Under the pieces are notes generated by a model. That model saw only the letters and a program-made list of their open reading frames with translations, was not told the DNA's origin and searched no databases. 64,000 bases of DNA from Comamonadaceae bacterium (GTDB taxonomy: Bacteria; Pseudomonadota; Gammaproteobacteria; Burkholderiales; Burkholderiaceae_C): assembly GCA_947479935.1 (NCBI GenBank), contig CANKBG010000012.1:1-64000 (forward strand), written 5' to 3'. The translations under genes were made by a program, and so were the position numbers. Below, one piece after another: positions 16,819 to 26,056 of this stretch; positions within the stretch are counted from its first letter, which is position 1, and every line of letters begins with the position of its first letter.

Positions 16819-17142
16819 ATGACCGACCTCGAATTTCAGGATACCGCAGAACGACTTTTGTCTCGCATAGAGACCGGTTGCGACCGAATCAACGATGAAA
16901 CCGATGCTGACATTGACAATCAGCGCGTGGGCGGCATGATCACGATCACTTTCAGCAACCGCAGCCAGATCATTGTGAACTTGCAAAAACCATTGCATGA
17001 GGTTTGGCTGGCAGCCAAGTCCGGTGGTTATCACTACAAATTCAAAGAGGATCTGTGGCAAGACACCAAAGGGGAGGGCGAATTTTTTGAAAACCTCTCG
17101 CGCTTTGCTTCTGCTCAGTCTGGCGTCGCGCTGTCTTTCTAA
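16819..17142 (+). CDS. cyaY: Frataxin-like iron-binding protein CyaY
   Basis: The 107-residue bacterial frataxin has an acidic N-terminal helix ([17 protein letters not shown]), the acidic ridge DETDADID, and the beta-sheet core [21 protein letters not shown] followed by [16 protein letters not shown]. It modulates Fe-S cluster assembly on IscU/IscS. The start at 16819 matches the usual N-terminus; an ATG at 16804 is also in frame. It is divergent from lptM and convergent with ponA. Confidence 0.95.
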   Translation: MTDLEFQDTAERLLSRIETGCDRINDETDADIDNQRVGGMITITFSNRSQIIVNLQKPLHEVWLAAKSGGYHYKFKEDLWQDTKGEGEFFENLSRFASAQSGVALSF

Positions 17143-17180
17143 CGAGTTGCTTTTGATTCAGCCCGTTTGAAGCGCAAGCT

Positions 17181-19547
17181 TTAATTTCGGAACAAATCCA
17201 AAATTCGTTTCCGTTCGTCGGGTTCAGGCAATACACCGCCTTTTTCATTGCCCAAGCCTAAGCTGGTGACGCCACCGCCTTTGGCAAACTCATCGAAGTA
17301 CCACTCCCCATTGATGTTCAGTACGCCTTCCGGCGCAATGGCATCCATGACGGGCATGGACTTCAGAGCAGTTTCCATGAAACTAATCCAAACAGGCAGG
17401 CTCAATCCACCCCCTGTTTCACGGTCACCGAGTTTGCGCGGTGTGTCATAGCCAATCCAAACCACAGCGGCTAAGTTGTGATGAAAGCCCGCAAACCAAG
17501 CGTCCATCGAGTCGTTGGTCGTTCCGGTTTTGCCGTAAATGTCGTCTCGCTTCAAGGCAACACGGGCCTTGGCAGCGGTTCCAGAACGTGTGACCTCTTG
17601 CAACAAGCTGGTCATGATGAATGCGTTGCGCTTTGAAATGGCGCGGTTGGCTTCGTCCAGAGGGGTTGCAGGACTGTCAACCAACACTTTGCCTTTGTTA
17701 TCGGTTACCCGGGTGATCATGTGAGGCTGCACACGAAGCCCGCCGTTGGCAAACACCGAATAGCCAGTGGCCATTTGCATGGGGGTGACGGATCCAGCAC
17801 CTAAAGCCATGGTGAGGTAGGCGGGGTGTTTTTCTTCATCAAAGCCAAACTTGGTCACCCACTCTTGCGCATTGCGTGTGCCGACGGCTTGCAAGATGCG
17901 AATGGAAATCATATTTTTTGATTTGGCCAAACCTTTGCGAATCGTCATGGGGCCTTCAAAAGTGCCATCGTAGTTTTTGGGTTCCCAAGGCTGACTGCCC
18001 GTGACGCCGGCATCAAAGAACAGTGGTGCATCGTTCACCACAGTGGCGGGGGTGAAACCTTTTTCCAGAGCCGCTGAGTAAATGAAAGGTTTGAAGCTCG
18101 AGCCGGGTTGACGCCAAGCTTGAATCACGTGATTGAATTTATTTTTGGCAAAGTCAAAGCCGCCCACCAACGCCCTGACCGAGCCGTCTAGCGGGTTGAT
18201 GGCCACGAAGGCGCCTTCCACTTCGGGCAGTTGTGTAATTTCCCAGGTGCCTTTGGGTGTTTGAACCACACGAATGACTGCGCCGCGTTTGATCTTGATG
18301 TTGGGGCCGGCTTTGTCAGAGAGACCTGACTGCGCGGGTTTCAAACCATCGCCGGTAATTTCGAGTTGCTCTGCATTTTGACGAATGGCAATGATCTTCT
18401 TTGGAGAAGCTTCTAGCACCACTGCAGACATGACGTCGCCATTGTCAGGATGATCGTCTAACACCTCATCGATGGCTTCTTCCATTTCTTTGGGCGTGCT
18501 GGGAAGCTCAATGAATTTTTCAGGGCCGCGGTAAATTTGACGGCGTTCAAAATCCATGATGCCTTGGCGCAAGGCTTGGTAGGCTGCATTTTGTTCAGTG
18601 GATTGAAGCGTGGTGTAAACGTTCAGTCCGCGCGTGTAGGTTTCTTGTCCGTATTGTGCAAACATGAGTTGTCGAACAGTTTCAGCCACGTACTCTGCAT
18701 GAATGCGATTTTTGTCAATGCTCGGCCTGATTTTCAAAGGCTCTGCCTTGGCTTCAAGGGCTTGCTTGGCTGTGATAAACCCGGTTTCTTCCATGCGCTC
18801 AATGATGTAGAGTTGGCGCGAACGGGCTCGCTTTGGATTGCTGATGGGGTTGTAAGCGGAGGGCGCTTTGGGCAAGCCTGCCAGCATGGCCGCTTCTGCA
18901 ATGCTAATGTCTTTGAGCGGCTTGCCAAAATAAGTTTCGGCCGCTGTGGCAAATCCATAGGCGCGATTGCCTAAAAAGATTTGATTCATGTAGATCTCAA
19001 GAATTTGATCCTTGGTGAGAAGTCGCTCTAGCTTGAAGGTGAGCAAAATTTCATAAATTTTGCGGGTATAGGTTTTTTCTGTTGACAGGTACACATTGCG
19101 AGCAACTTGCATGGTGATGGTGGATGCACCTTGACTTTTGCGTTTGCTTAAATTGGCAATGCCCGCACGCAACAAACCCAGATAGTCAAGACCGCCGTGT
19201 TGATAAAAACGTGCATCTTCTATGGACAGCACAGCGTCTTTCATAACCTGGGGAATTTCTTTGATGGGCGTGAGGTTGCGGCGCTCTTCGCCAAACTCGC
19301 CCATGAGTAAGCCATCGGCGGTATAAATGCGCAGCGGAAGTTTGGGACGGTATTCTGCCAAATCAGAGGTGTCGGGCAATTGCGGATAAGCCATGACCAT
19401 GGCCACTCCCACCACCATCAAAACAGACAGCAAGCCAGCAAACACCAAGCCTGCAGACCATAGACAAACGCGCAGAGCCCAGTGAAGCCGAGGGGCTTCC
19501 ACCAGGTCGCGTTGTTTGGATGAAGAAGGGTTGGTTTTTTTGGACAT
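17181..19547 (-). CDS. mrcA: Penicillin-binding protein 1A (bifunctional transglycosylase/transpeptidase)
   Basis: The 788-residue class A PBP has a single N-terminal membrane anchor (about 30-52). The GT51 glycosyltransferase domain shows EDARFYQHGGLD with the catalytic Glu, QGASTITMQVARN, and IYMNQIFLGNRAYG. An OB-like insertion is followed by the transpeptidase domain with catalytic Ser in GSSFKP, SKN, and KTGTTND. It polymerises and cross-links peptidoglycan. Its position, divergent from pilus-secretin genes, is conserved across many proteobacteria (ponA-pilMNOPQ). Confidence 0.97.
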   Translation of the reverse strand: MSKKTNPSSSKQRDLVEAPRLHWALRVCLWSAGLVFAGLLSVLMVVGVAMVMAYPQLPDTSDLAEYRPKLPLRIYTADGLLMGEFGEERRNLTPIKEIPQVMKDAVLSIEDARFYQHGGLDYLGLLRAGIANLSKRKSQGASTITMQVARNVYLSTEKTYTRKIYEILLTFKLERLLTKDQILEIYMNQIFLGNRAYGFATAAETYFGKPLKDISIAEAAMLAGLPKAPSAYNPISNPKRARSRQLYIIERMEETGFITAKQALEAKAEPLKIRPSIDKNRIHAEYVAETVRQLMFAQYGQETYTRGLNVYTTLQSTEQNAAYQALRQGIMDFERRQIYRGPEKFIELPSTPKEMEEAIDEVLDDHPDNGDVMSAVVLEASPKKIIAIRQNAEQLEITGDGLKPAQSGLSDKAGPNIKIKRGAVIRVVQTPKGTWEITQLPEVEGAFVAINPLDGSVRALVGGFDFAKNKFNHVIQAWRQPGSSFKPFIYSAALEKGFTPATVVNDAPLFFDAGVTGSQPWEPKNYDGTFEGPMTIRKGLAKSKNMISIRILQAVGTRNAQEWVTKFGFDEEKHPAYLTMALGAGSVTPMQMATGYSVFANGGLRVQPHMITRVTDNKGKVLVDSPATPLDEANRAISKRNAFIMTSLLQEVTRSGTAAKARVALKRDDIYGKTGTTNDSMDAWFAGFHHNLAAVVWIGYDTPRKLGDRETGGGLSLPVWISFMETALKSMPVMDAIAPEGVLNINGEWYFDEFAKGGGVTSLGLGNEKGGVLPEPDERKRILDLFRN

Positions 19548-19575
19548 GTCTTAAGCGAAACAAATCACAGACCGC

Positions 19576-19605
19576 ATTATAAAAACTGCAGGGCAGATGG
19601 CGGAA
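19576..19605 (-). promoter_or_regulatory. Possible ponA/mrcA promoter
   Basis: A perfect TATAAT is read on the minus strand at 19576-19581, with a weak -35 (TTCCGC, 19600-19605) 18 nt upstream. The distance to the ATG at 19547 is about 25 bp. The -10 is convincing; the -35 is not. Confidence 0.4.
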
Positions 19606-19710
19606 TTTGAATGTTGCAGTTAGCAAGCGGATTGACAGGAATTGTAGTCTGTTCAGACCGCATGGGCGGGTTCAATCAGTGGATCGGTTGAAGCCCTAGA
19701 AAGTCCGCAT

Positions 19711-20337
19711 TTGCCATCCCTTTTGCCTTTTTTTACCTTCCCACAGTTGAAGGCATCGATTCAAGTCGGTGTTTATCAAATACCTGCGACCAAGACGCTT
19801 GCCCCATCAGAGGAAGGGGCCGAGTCAGGGCTACCAGATCATGGCTGGCGGGTGGTGGCTGCCTATGGCCAACAAACGCTGGCACAAAATGGTCATTGCT
19901 TGGCAGATTTGTGCGCTGAAGTGCTTCAAAACAGTTGTCTCATCTGGCCTTCATTGGGTGCCATTGCCAAGTTAAAACAAAAACCGATCTTCACGGTCCT
20001 GGTGTTGTCAAATCAATATCTCAACACCTTTCGTTTGCCATGCGAGCATGCTTGGGGGCCGCGTGACATTGAAGCTGAATGTTGGTTGGAGGCTTCGGCC
20101 ATTTTGCAATTGCCAATGCCCCGTGTGGCCATGGATTATGAAGTTCGTCTGTCGTCCAATGCCGATGTTTTTGCGCAGCTTATTGCCTTGGACAAGTTGG
20201 TGGTGAATGCGTATGTCGACCAAATGAAGGCTTTAGGTTTGAGCTTGCAGGTTCTTACCAGCCAATCTGAATCAAATTCCTTAAGTCAGTTTGAAGCACC
20301 TTCAGTCAATTCAACTGAGAAAGAATTTGAATGTTGA
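19711..20337 (+). CDS. Truncated PilM/HofM-like pilus assembly protein
   Basis: The protein is about 208 residues, roughly half the usual PilM length. The stretch TVLVLSNQYLNTFRLPC, then IEAECWLEASAILQLPMPRVAMDYEV, corresponds to the conserved first half of PilM (the short-lived turn leading to an ELEADQYIPYPLEEVAIDFEV-like block in relatives). The second half of the actin-like fold appears missing. No ATG begins the frame; TTG 19711 is the earliest start and TTG 19723 is possible, with no clear ribosome binding site. It is the first gene of a four-gene operon whose next start overlaps its stop. PilM normally sits in the cytoplasm and binds the PilN N-terminus. The assignment rests largely on synteny. 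Confidence 0.62.
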   Translation: MPSLLPFFTFPQLKASIQVGVYQIPATKTLAPSEEGAESGLPDHGWRVVAAYGQQTLAQNGHCLADLCAEVLQNSCLIWPSLGAIAKLKQKPIFTVLVLSNQYLNTFRLPCEHAWGPRDIEAECWLEASAILQLPMPRVAMDYEVRLSSNADVFAQLIALDKLVVNAYVDQMKALGLSLQVLTSQSESNSLSQFEAPSVNSTEKEFEC

Positions 20338-20927
20338 ACTTGTGCCCCTCAAAGCATCTAAAAGCGAGCGGAGCTTCATGGGAGATGGCTGCTGCGCTGG
20401 CGTTAGGACTCCTTGCGGGGGTCTTGGGGGTCTACACGGAGGAGCAAATGGCCAGCAACGTCGGGTTAACAAATCAGTCTCAAAAAGCGCAAGGGTTGGC
20501 GGCTTTGCAACAACCCGTCACAAGCACTTTGGAGGTGGCAGATTCAAAACGTGAACTCAAAGAAGGCGTCGAGCGTTTGAATTTTTTGATTCGCCATGAA
20601 AGTGAGCACGATGATTTGAGCGAGGCTCAAGACTTGTTGCGCAAGCCTCAAATTGGTGGCAATGCATCGATTGTCAAAGTGCAAACCCTGCGCTGGCAAT
20701 CTGGAAGATTGGAATTCGAAGGTGTGGCTTCTTCGCCCGAGGCGCTTCATATGATGCAACAAAAGATGGGCGAATTTTCACGTTGGCAAACAGGACCTTC
20801 GCTGGTTCAAATTTACACAGACCCCTTGGCATTGCCAGGTACTTTCCGGCAGAACGTTGGTTTTAAATTGCAAGGTAGTCTTCAAATCGCTGCTGAAACC
20901 GCGCCTTTACAGGGACGAGGACCATGA
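20331..20927 (+). CDS. PilN-like type IV pilus alignment-subcomplex protein
   Basis: The 198-residue bitopic membrane protein has a short cytoplasmic N-terminus MLNLCPSK that resembles a degenerate form of the PilN motif NLLPxR used to dock on PilM. One transmembrane helix follows (about 18-36, MAAALALGLLAGVLGVY). The periplasmic part has a coiled stretch (55-90) and a C-terminal ferredoxin-like region. ATG 20331 lies inside the end of the PilM-like gene. Function is inferred from order: PilM-PilN-PilO/P-PilQ between ponA and aroK. Sequence similarity is weak by eye. Confidence 0.65.
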   Translation: MLNLCPSKHLKASGASWEMAAALALGLLAGVLGVYTEEQMASNVGLTNQSQKAQGLAALQQPVTSTLEVADSKRELKEGVERLNFLIRHESEHDDLSEAQDLLRKPQIGGNASIVKVQTLRWQSGRLEFEGVASSPEALHMMQQKMGEFSRWQTGPSLVQIYTDPLALPGTFRQNVGFKLQGSLQIAAETAPLQGRGP

Positions 20928-21925
20928 TTTTTTTGAATGTTCTGAATGTGCGCAACCTGTGGCTGAAAAAAAGTGTTCGCTTGAGCATACGTTGGCTGCC
21001 CAAGCTATTTTTGAAATGGCAAAACCGGACCCTGTTTCATTCATGCATGTCCCGACTCCTAAGGGGCAGTGTCTTGTGTATTCTCTCTGCGTTGATGGTT
21101 TTAGGACTCTGGCGTGAGATCAGTTTCCTAGGGTGGGTGTCAAGTGATCATCAAGCTTCGATTCTCCTTGAGCAGGATGTCAAAGCGCTTATCGCCAAAG
21201 TCCATGTGCGGCAAACAGAAAATAATGCATCGACAACTGAAAGGCGGCACCACTTGAATGAACTAATTGAGGTTCAAGCCGAAATGGATGACCTCATGGT
21301 GGCGTGGCCCAATTCCAATTTTCGAACGGTTTTGCTCAATCACCTGCAGCAACTTTCGCAGCAACACGGATTGGCGGTGATGCAATTGAAATCTGCCAAA
21401 TTACCTGATCACCATGGGTATGAGGCATCTTCCGTTCAGTTCAGTTTGAAGGGGGCTGAGGGGGCTACCTTTTCCTTTTGGCAATCGGTCAACAGACTTT
21501 TGCCAAATGGTGTTTGGACGCACGTCTCTTGGCGAGCGCTGCCCGACGGTTTGTTTGCATTGGAGGGACAAATCAACTTGCTGTGGGATGCTCAAGATGC
21601 CGACACAGACACGGGCGTCGAAATGAAATGGCGTCATCAAGCGGCACAAAATCCTCAAGCCCTGAAATTTCAATCGCATGTCCTGCCGGATCACCCTCAA
21701 GCGCAAATGCGAATGGTCGGATCAGTGGGGTCGTCTCACACTTCAACGCCGGCTGCTTCTTGGGCATTCATTCGCTCTGGCAATCAAATTCATGCCGTTC
21801 AAGCTGGGCAGTATTTAGGGCTTGAAAAGGTCAAAGTTCATTCAACGGATTCAAAAGGACTTTGGCTGGGCGGCGATGAGGGACAAGCACCTTCTCTGAT
21901 GGCATGGGAGTTGATCAAGCCATGA
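20924..21925 (+). CDS. PilO-PilP-like fusion protein of the type IV pilus/competence machine
   Basis: The protein has 333 residues, longer than PilO (about 210) or PilP (about 180) alone. The N-terminal half is PilO-like: a basic cytoplasmic segment, a transmembrane helix at about 48-63, a coiled region (80-130) and a ferredoxin-like domain (ATFSFWQSVNRLL). The last 80 or so residues resemble the PilP HR domain: QMRMVGSVGS, then SWAFIRSGNQIHAVQAGQYLG, then a beta-strand. In other genera PilP is a separate lipoprotein linking PilN/O to the secretin. No lipobox or second signal is seen between the halves. It is coupled by ATGA on both sides. Confidence 0.66.
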   Translation: MIFLNVLNVRNLWLKKSVRLSIRWLPKLFLKWQNRTLFHSCMSRLLRGSVLCILSALMVLGLWREISFLGWVSSDHQASILLEQDVKALIAKVHVRQTENNASTTERRHHLNELIEVQAEMDDLMVAWPNSNFRTVLLNHLQQLSQQHGLAVMQLKSAKLPDHHGYEASSVQFSLKGAEGATFSFWQSVNRLLPNGVWTHVSWRALPDGLFALEGQINLLWDAQDADTDTGVEMKWRHQAAQNPQALKFQSHVLPDHPQAQMRMVGSVGSSHTSTPAASWAFIRSGNQIHAVQAGQYLGLEKVKVHSTDSKGLWLGGDEGQAPSLMAWELIKP

Positions 21926-23256
21926 CCTGCAAATTCTTTAGGACTTTGGGCTTCATTGCGAGCTGTGTCTTCACACAGGCCATGGCACTGGAAGCCGACG
22001 AAAAGATGAAATGGAACTTTCAAAATATCGAAATCAAGGCACTCTTGCAATCTTTGGCCGAGCTGGGTCAACAAAATCTCATCGTGGCAGAGGGCGTTGT
22101 TGGGCCTGTCAGTTTGCATTTAAAAGACATGACCTGGCGCGAAGCACTTGAAGTGATTGTTCAGTCTAAGGGCTTACTGGCCACTCAAAAGGACGGGGTG
22201 TTGTGGATCACGCCACGCCCTGCAATTTCGGAAAATCTACAGGCCTTGGCGGTGCCGTTGAAATATGCCAAAGCACTCGATGTGGCGCAACGGTTACAGG
22301 CTGGGGGTGCTGCGGGCGGGGGTTCATCGGGACAACGCTGGCTGAGTGCACGCGGCACTGTGATGGCTGAGCCGCGAACCAATCAATTGTTTTTTCTAGA
22401 CACGCCCACCTATTTGAAACAATTGCAAGAAGTCATCAAGTGGCTCGACATTCCAGTTCGTCAGGTGATGATTGAGGCCCGTATTGTGGAAGCTGAGGAG
22501 CAGTTTGGAAAATCTTTGGGCGTGCGTTTGGGGAGTGCATTTGCCTCGCCCTTTGCCAAGCCCCTTCAGGTTGCATTGGCGGGGCAAGGTTTGGCCAGCA
22601 CAGGTGGTGTGCAGCCCAGTTATATGTTGAACTTGCCAGCGGGGCCTGCAGGTCAAACCATTTTCCCAGCCGCCAGTTTTGCGGTGTCACTTTTCAACGC
22701 AGCCGCCAATCAATTTTTGAACCTTGAAATCTCTGCCTTGGAGGCCGATGGCAAAGGGAAAGTGGTCGCCAGTCCGCGCGTGGTCACAGCCGATCAGACC
22801 AAAGCCTTGATAGAGCAGGGCACTGAATTGCCCTACCAAGTCAGCAATGGCAACGGTGCGGCGTCTGTCTCTTTTCGCAAAGCCAATTTGAAACTCGAGG
22901 TCACGCCTCAAATTACCCCAGAAGGGGCCGTGGTGCTCGAACTCGACATCGCCAAGGACAGCGTGGGTCAAATCACGGCTGCCGGGTATGCCATCAACAC
23001 CAAGCACGTCAAAACCCAGGTATTGGTCGATAACGGCGGAACCGTGGTCATTGGTGGGATTTTGGAGTCTGCAGACAAGGACGATGTGGCCCAAGTACCC
23101 TGGCTCAGTGGTATTCCAGGTTTCGGTTGGCTCTTCAAAAATGAACAAACTCTTCAGAGAAAAACTGAAATGTTGATTTTTGTTACCCCTCGAGTTCTGG
23201 CCGAACCCCTGCCGATGGCCGCCTCGAATACACTTAGAGGCTCAATCGTTCCCTGA
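21922..23256 (+). CDS. Short type IV pilus/competence secretin (PilQ/HofQ-like)
   Basis: The 444-residue outer-membrane secretin has a signal peptide (about 1-25) ending near TQAMA. It then has an STN/N0-type domain (FQNIEIKALLQSLAELGQQN...), one N1 domain (AVPLKYAKALDVAQRL) and the secretin barrel (VRQVMIEARIVEAEEQFGKSLGV; VVASPRVVTADQTKALIEQGTELPY; GGILESADKDDVAQVPWLSGIPGFGWLFK). N-terminal AMIN domains, present in the roughly 700-residue PilQ of related species, are absent. The size matches HofQ/ComE secretins of DNA-uptake systems. It probably forms the pore for a pilus or pseudopilus and for incoming DNA. Confidence 0.9.
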   Translation: MTCKFFRTLGFIASCVFTQAMALEADEKMKWNFQNIEIKALLQSLAELGQQNLIVAEGVVGPVSLHLKDMTWREALEVIVQSKGLLATQKDGVLWITPRPAISENLQALAVPLKYAKALDVAQRLQAGGAAGGGSSGQRWLSARGTVMAEPRTNQLFFLDTPTYLKQLQEVIKWLDIPVRQVMIEARIVEAEEQFGKSLGVRLGSAFASPFAKPLQVALAGQGLASTGGVQPSYMLNLPAGPAGQTIFPAASFAVSLFNAAANQFLNLEISALEADGKGKVVASPRVVTADQTKALIEQGTELPYQVSNGNGAASVSFRKANLKLEVTPQITPEGAVVLELDIAKDSVGQITAAGYAINTKHVKTQVLVDNGGTVVIGGILESADKDDVAQVPWLSGIPGFGWLFKNEQTLQRKTEMLIFVTPRVLAEPLPMAASNTLRGSIVP

Positions 23257-23266
23257 ATTTCTACTC

Positions 23267-23815
23267 GTGCTCATTATTTTTGTTGGCCTCCCGGGATCTG
23301 GCAAAACGACCATCGGCAGACAGATGGGGCGTCGTCTTGGGCTGCCTTTTTTAGATTCAGACAATGTCATCGAGCAACGATTGGGATGTACTATTCGAGA
23401 ATTCTTTGACCGCGAAGGCGAAGAGCGCTTTCGCGACATTGAGCAAAATGTCATCGACGATTTAAGCAAGCACCATCATGGCGTCCTGTCGACGGGCGGT
23501 GGTTCTGTGCTGCGAGAGGTCAATCGTCAAAATTTGCATGCACGCGGCAAGGTGGTTTATTTGCGCTCCACGCCTGAAGAGGTTTTCAGAAGGCTCAAAC
23601 ATGATTTGCAAAGACCCTTGCTGCAGGTCACTGACCCGCAAGAAAAATTGCGCACCTTGTTCAATGCGCGCGACCCTCTTTACCGTGAAGCAGCGCATTA
23701 TGTCTTTGACACTGGCCGCCCCAGTATTCACAAGTTACTCAACAGCATCATTGTCGAGCTGGATCTTTCTGGCTTTGACACCCACATACCTCAACCCCAT
23801 TTGAGTAAGCCATGA
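23267..23815 (+). CDS. aroK: Shikimate kinase
   Basis: The 182-residue kinase phosphorylates shikimate at the 3-hydroxyl in aromatic amino-acid synthesis. The Walker [10 protein letters not shown] starts at residue 7. The substrate site has DSD, the STGGG loop ([10 protein letters not shown]) and RPLL in the lid. The start is GTG 23267, 10 nt after the secretin stop. The more distant in-frame ATG at 23180 would put 29 unrelated residues before the P-loop and overlap the secretin gene. It is coupled to aroB by ATGA. Confidence 0.95.
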   Translation: MLIIFVGLPGSGKTTIGRQMGRRLGLPFLDSDNVIEQRLGCTIREFFDREGEERFRDIEQNVIDDLSKHHHGVLSTGGGSVLREVNRQNLHARGKVVYLRSTPEEVFRRLKHDLQRPLLQVTDPQEKLRTLFNARDPLYREAAHYVFDTGRPSIHKLLNSIIVELDLSGFDTHIPQPHLSKP

Positions 23816-24924
23816 ACACGTTATCGACTTCAACTGAAACAGTTCGCATTGATTTGGCAGACCGTAGCTACGACATTGTCATTGGAGAGAACTTGCTCGG
23901 ACAGCACGCCTCTTACACGGACTTGCCCAAAGCATCATCTGCCCTGATTGTGAGCAACACCACCGTTGCGCCCCTCTATGAAGCGGCTTTGAAGCAAGCC
24001 TTGAAAGGCCATTACAAACACATTCACACCGTGCACTTGCCGGATGGTGAGGCGCACAAAGACTGGGTCACTTTGAATTTAATTTTCGACACTTTGCTGG
24101 GCAAGGCATGCGATCGAAAAACTGTTTTGTTTGCATTGGGTGGTGGTGTGGTGGGCGATATGGCCGGCTTTGCTGCAGCCAGTTTTATGCGCGGCGTGCC
24201 ATTTGTGCAAATAGCGACCACCTTGTTGGCCCAAGTCGATTCCTCGGTGGGTGGTAAAACGGCCATCAATCATCCGATGGGAAAAAACATGATTGGGGCT
24301 TTCTATCAGCCTCAGCGCGTGATCTGTGATTTGGCGGTACTCAAAACTTTACCGCCTAGGGAGTTGAGTGCGGGATTGGCTGAAATTATCAAATACGGGC
24401 CTATTTTCGACATGGCATTTTTCGACTGGATTGAAGCCAACATCGAACCCTTGAAAGCTTGCAACGCAATGGCCATGGCGCATGCCGTGAAGCGCAGTTG
24501 TGAAATTAAAGCAGAAGTGGTGGGTCAAGATGAACGTGAAGCAGGCTTGCGTGCTATTCTGAATTTTGGTCATACCTTTGGCCATGCCATTGAAGCGGGG
24601 TTGGGATACGGTAAATGGTTACACGGCGAAGCGGTGGGCTGCGGTATGGTGATGGCGTCACACTTGTCTGAAGCATTGGGCTTGATTGACGCTTCTTTTG
24701 TGACACGTTTCACGCGCTTGTTAGACCGTGCTGGTTTGCCGATCAAGGGCCCTGTGCTGGATGCCAAAGACAATGCTGGTAAATACTTGGCGCTGATGTT
24801 GCACGACAAAAAATCAGTGGCGGGCGACATCCAATTTGTATTGATTGAAGGACCTGGCCGTGCCCGTGTCAGTCAGGCACCCGAGGCCATGGTGCGTGAA
24901 GTCATCGATCGCTGCTGTGCTTGA
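23812..24924 (+). CDS. aroB: 3-Dehydroquinate synthase
   Basis: The 370-residue NAD- and Zn-dependent cyclase converts DAHP to 3-dehydroquinate, the second step of the shikimate pathway. Motifs are [54 protein letters not shown] and the metal-ligand block [11 protein letters not shown] plus LHGEAV. It follows aroK with a 4-bp overlap, a conserved pair. Confidence 0.97.
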   Translation: MNTLSTSTETVRIDLADRSYDIVIGENLLGQHASYTDLPKASSALIVSNTTVAPLYEAALKQALKGHYKHIHTVHLPDGEAHKDWVTLNLIFDTLLGKACDRKTVLFALGGGVVGDMAGFAAASFMRGVPFVQIATTLLAQVDSSVGGKTAINHPMGKNMIGAFYQPQRVICDLAVLKTLPPRELSAGLAEIIKYGPIFDMAFFDWIEANIEPLKACNAMAMAHAVKRSCEIKAEVVGQDEREAGLRAILNFGHTFGHAIEAGLGYGKWLHGEAVGCGMVMASHLSEALGLIDASFVTRFTRLLDRAGLPIKGPVLDAKDNAGKYLALMLHDKKSVAGDIQFVLIEGPGRARVSQAPEAMVREVIDRCCA

Positions 24925-26056
24925 AATTTACGCGTGTCATGCTGAACTCTCCCGAGGCAGACAGCATGCTGAGTCGCCGGCACCCACGCGCAACGATTTT
25001 CAGCGCGACCGTGATCGCATTGTTCACTCCACGGCTTTTCGCCGTCTCGTTTATAAAACACAAGTCTTTTTAAATCACGAAGGCGATTTGTTTCGAACAC
25101 GCCTGACACATTCTTTGGAGGTGGCTCAGTTGGGCCGCTCCATCGCGCGCTCCTTGGGTTTGAATGAAGACTTGGTCGAGGCTGTGGCCTTGGCACACGA
25201 TTTGGGCCATACACCCTTTGGCCATGCTGGCCAAGATACGCTAAACGAGTGCATGCAAGACCACGGCGGGTTTGAGCACAATTTGCAAAGCTTGCGGGTG
25301 GTCGATCATTTGGAGGAACGCTATCCCGATTTTGATGGTTTGAATCTCACCTTTGAAACCCGTGAAGGCATTTTGAAGCACTGCGCCAAACGCAATGCGC
25401 TCCTGATTGAAGCGCAGGAGCCGGGCGGTGTAGCGCACAGATTTTTAGACGGATCAGAGCCCAGCTTGGAAGCACAACTTTGCAATTTGGCCGATGCCAT
25501 TGCCTACAACGCGCATGACATTGACGATGGCGTCCGATCTGGATTGCTCAAGCTCTCGCAGATGGATGAGGTGCCCTTGTTTGAGCAATACAAAATTTTA
25601 ACTTTGCAGCAGCATCCTTTACTGGCGGAAGCTTCAAAATCGCGTCGCTTGCTTTATGAAACCATTCGCCGTATGTTGAGCGACCAGGTCTACGATGTGA
25701 TTGACACCACGCGCCAAAATTTGCAATTGAAAAATCCTCAAAGTGCGGATGAAGCGCGCTTTGCGGGACCTGTGCTTGCATTTAGTCAGCCCATGGCAGA
25801 GCGTGTGCAGGGGATGAAATCATTTTTGCTCAAGCATTTGTATCGCCATCCTCAAGTGATGGAAACCACCACCCATGCGCAAGTGGTGGTGCGTGAATTG
25901 TTTGAAGCCTATTTAAGCAGCCCGAAAGAAATGTCACCCGACTTTTATGCACGTCAAGAAACACCACGTGCTGTTGCCGACTACATTGCTGGCATGACGG
26001 ATCGGTTTGCGGCGCGTGAACACGAGCGTTTAACGGGCTGTCGCTTGCTGGCATGA
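24917..26056 (+). CDS. dgt: dGTPase-like HD-domain triphosphohydrolase
   Basis: The 379-residue HD-superfamily phosphohydrolase has the N-terminal [22 protein letters not shown] block typical of dGTPase-like proteins. Metal ligands are His65 (TRLTHSLEV) and His94-Asp95 ([11 protein letters not shown]). A further HD-site Asp lies in [10 protein letters not shown]. It cleaves dNTPs to nucleoside and triphosphate. GTG 24917, overlapping the aroB stop by 8 bp, fits the family N-terminus; an ATG at 24845 would overlap aroB by 80 bp. Confidence 0.92.
   Translation: MLEIYACHAELSRGRQHAESPAPTRNDFQRDRDRIVHSTAFRRLVYKTQVFLNHEGDLFRTRLTHSLEVAQLGRSIARSLGLNEDLVEAVALAHDLGHTPFGHAGQDTLNECMQDHGGFEHNLQSLRVVDHLEERYPDFDGLNLTFETREGILKHCAKRNALLIEAQEPGGVAHRFLDGSEPSLEAQLCNLADAIAYNAHDIDDGVRSGLLKLSQMDEVPLFEQYKILTLQQHPLLAEASKSRRLLYETIRRMLSDQVYDVIDTTRQNLQLKNPQSADEARFAGPVLAFSQPMAERVQGMKSFLLKHLYRHPQVMETTTHAQVVVRELFEAYLSSPKEMSPDFYARQETPRAVADYIAGMTDRFAAREHERLTGCRLLA

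Noticed and set aside
19632-19637. Perfect TTGACA upstream of the pilM-like gene
   Set aside because: No acceptable -10 box lies 16-18 nt downstream (AGACCG region), so I did not call a promoter.
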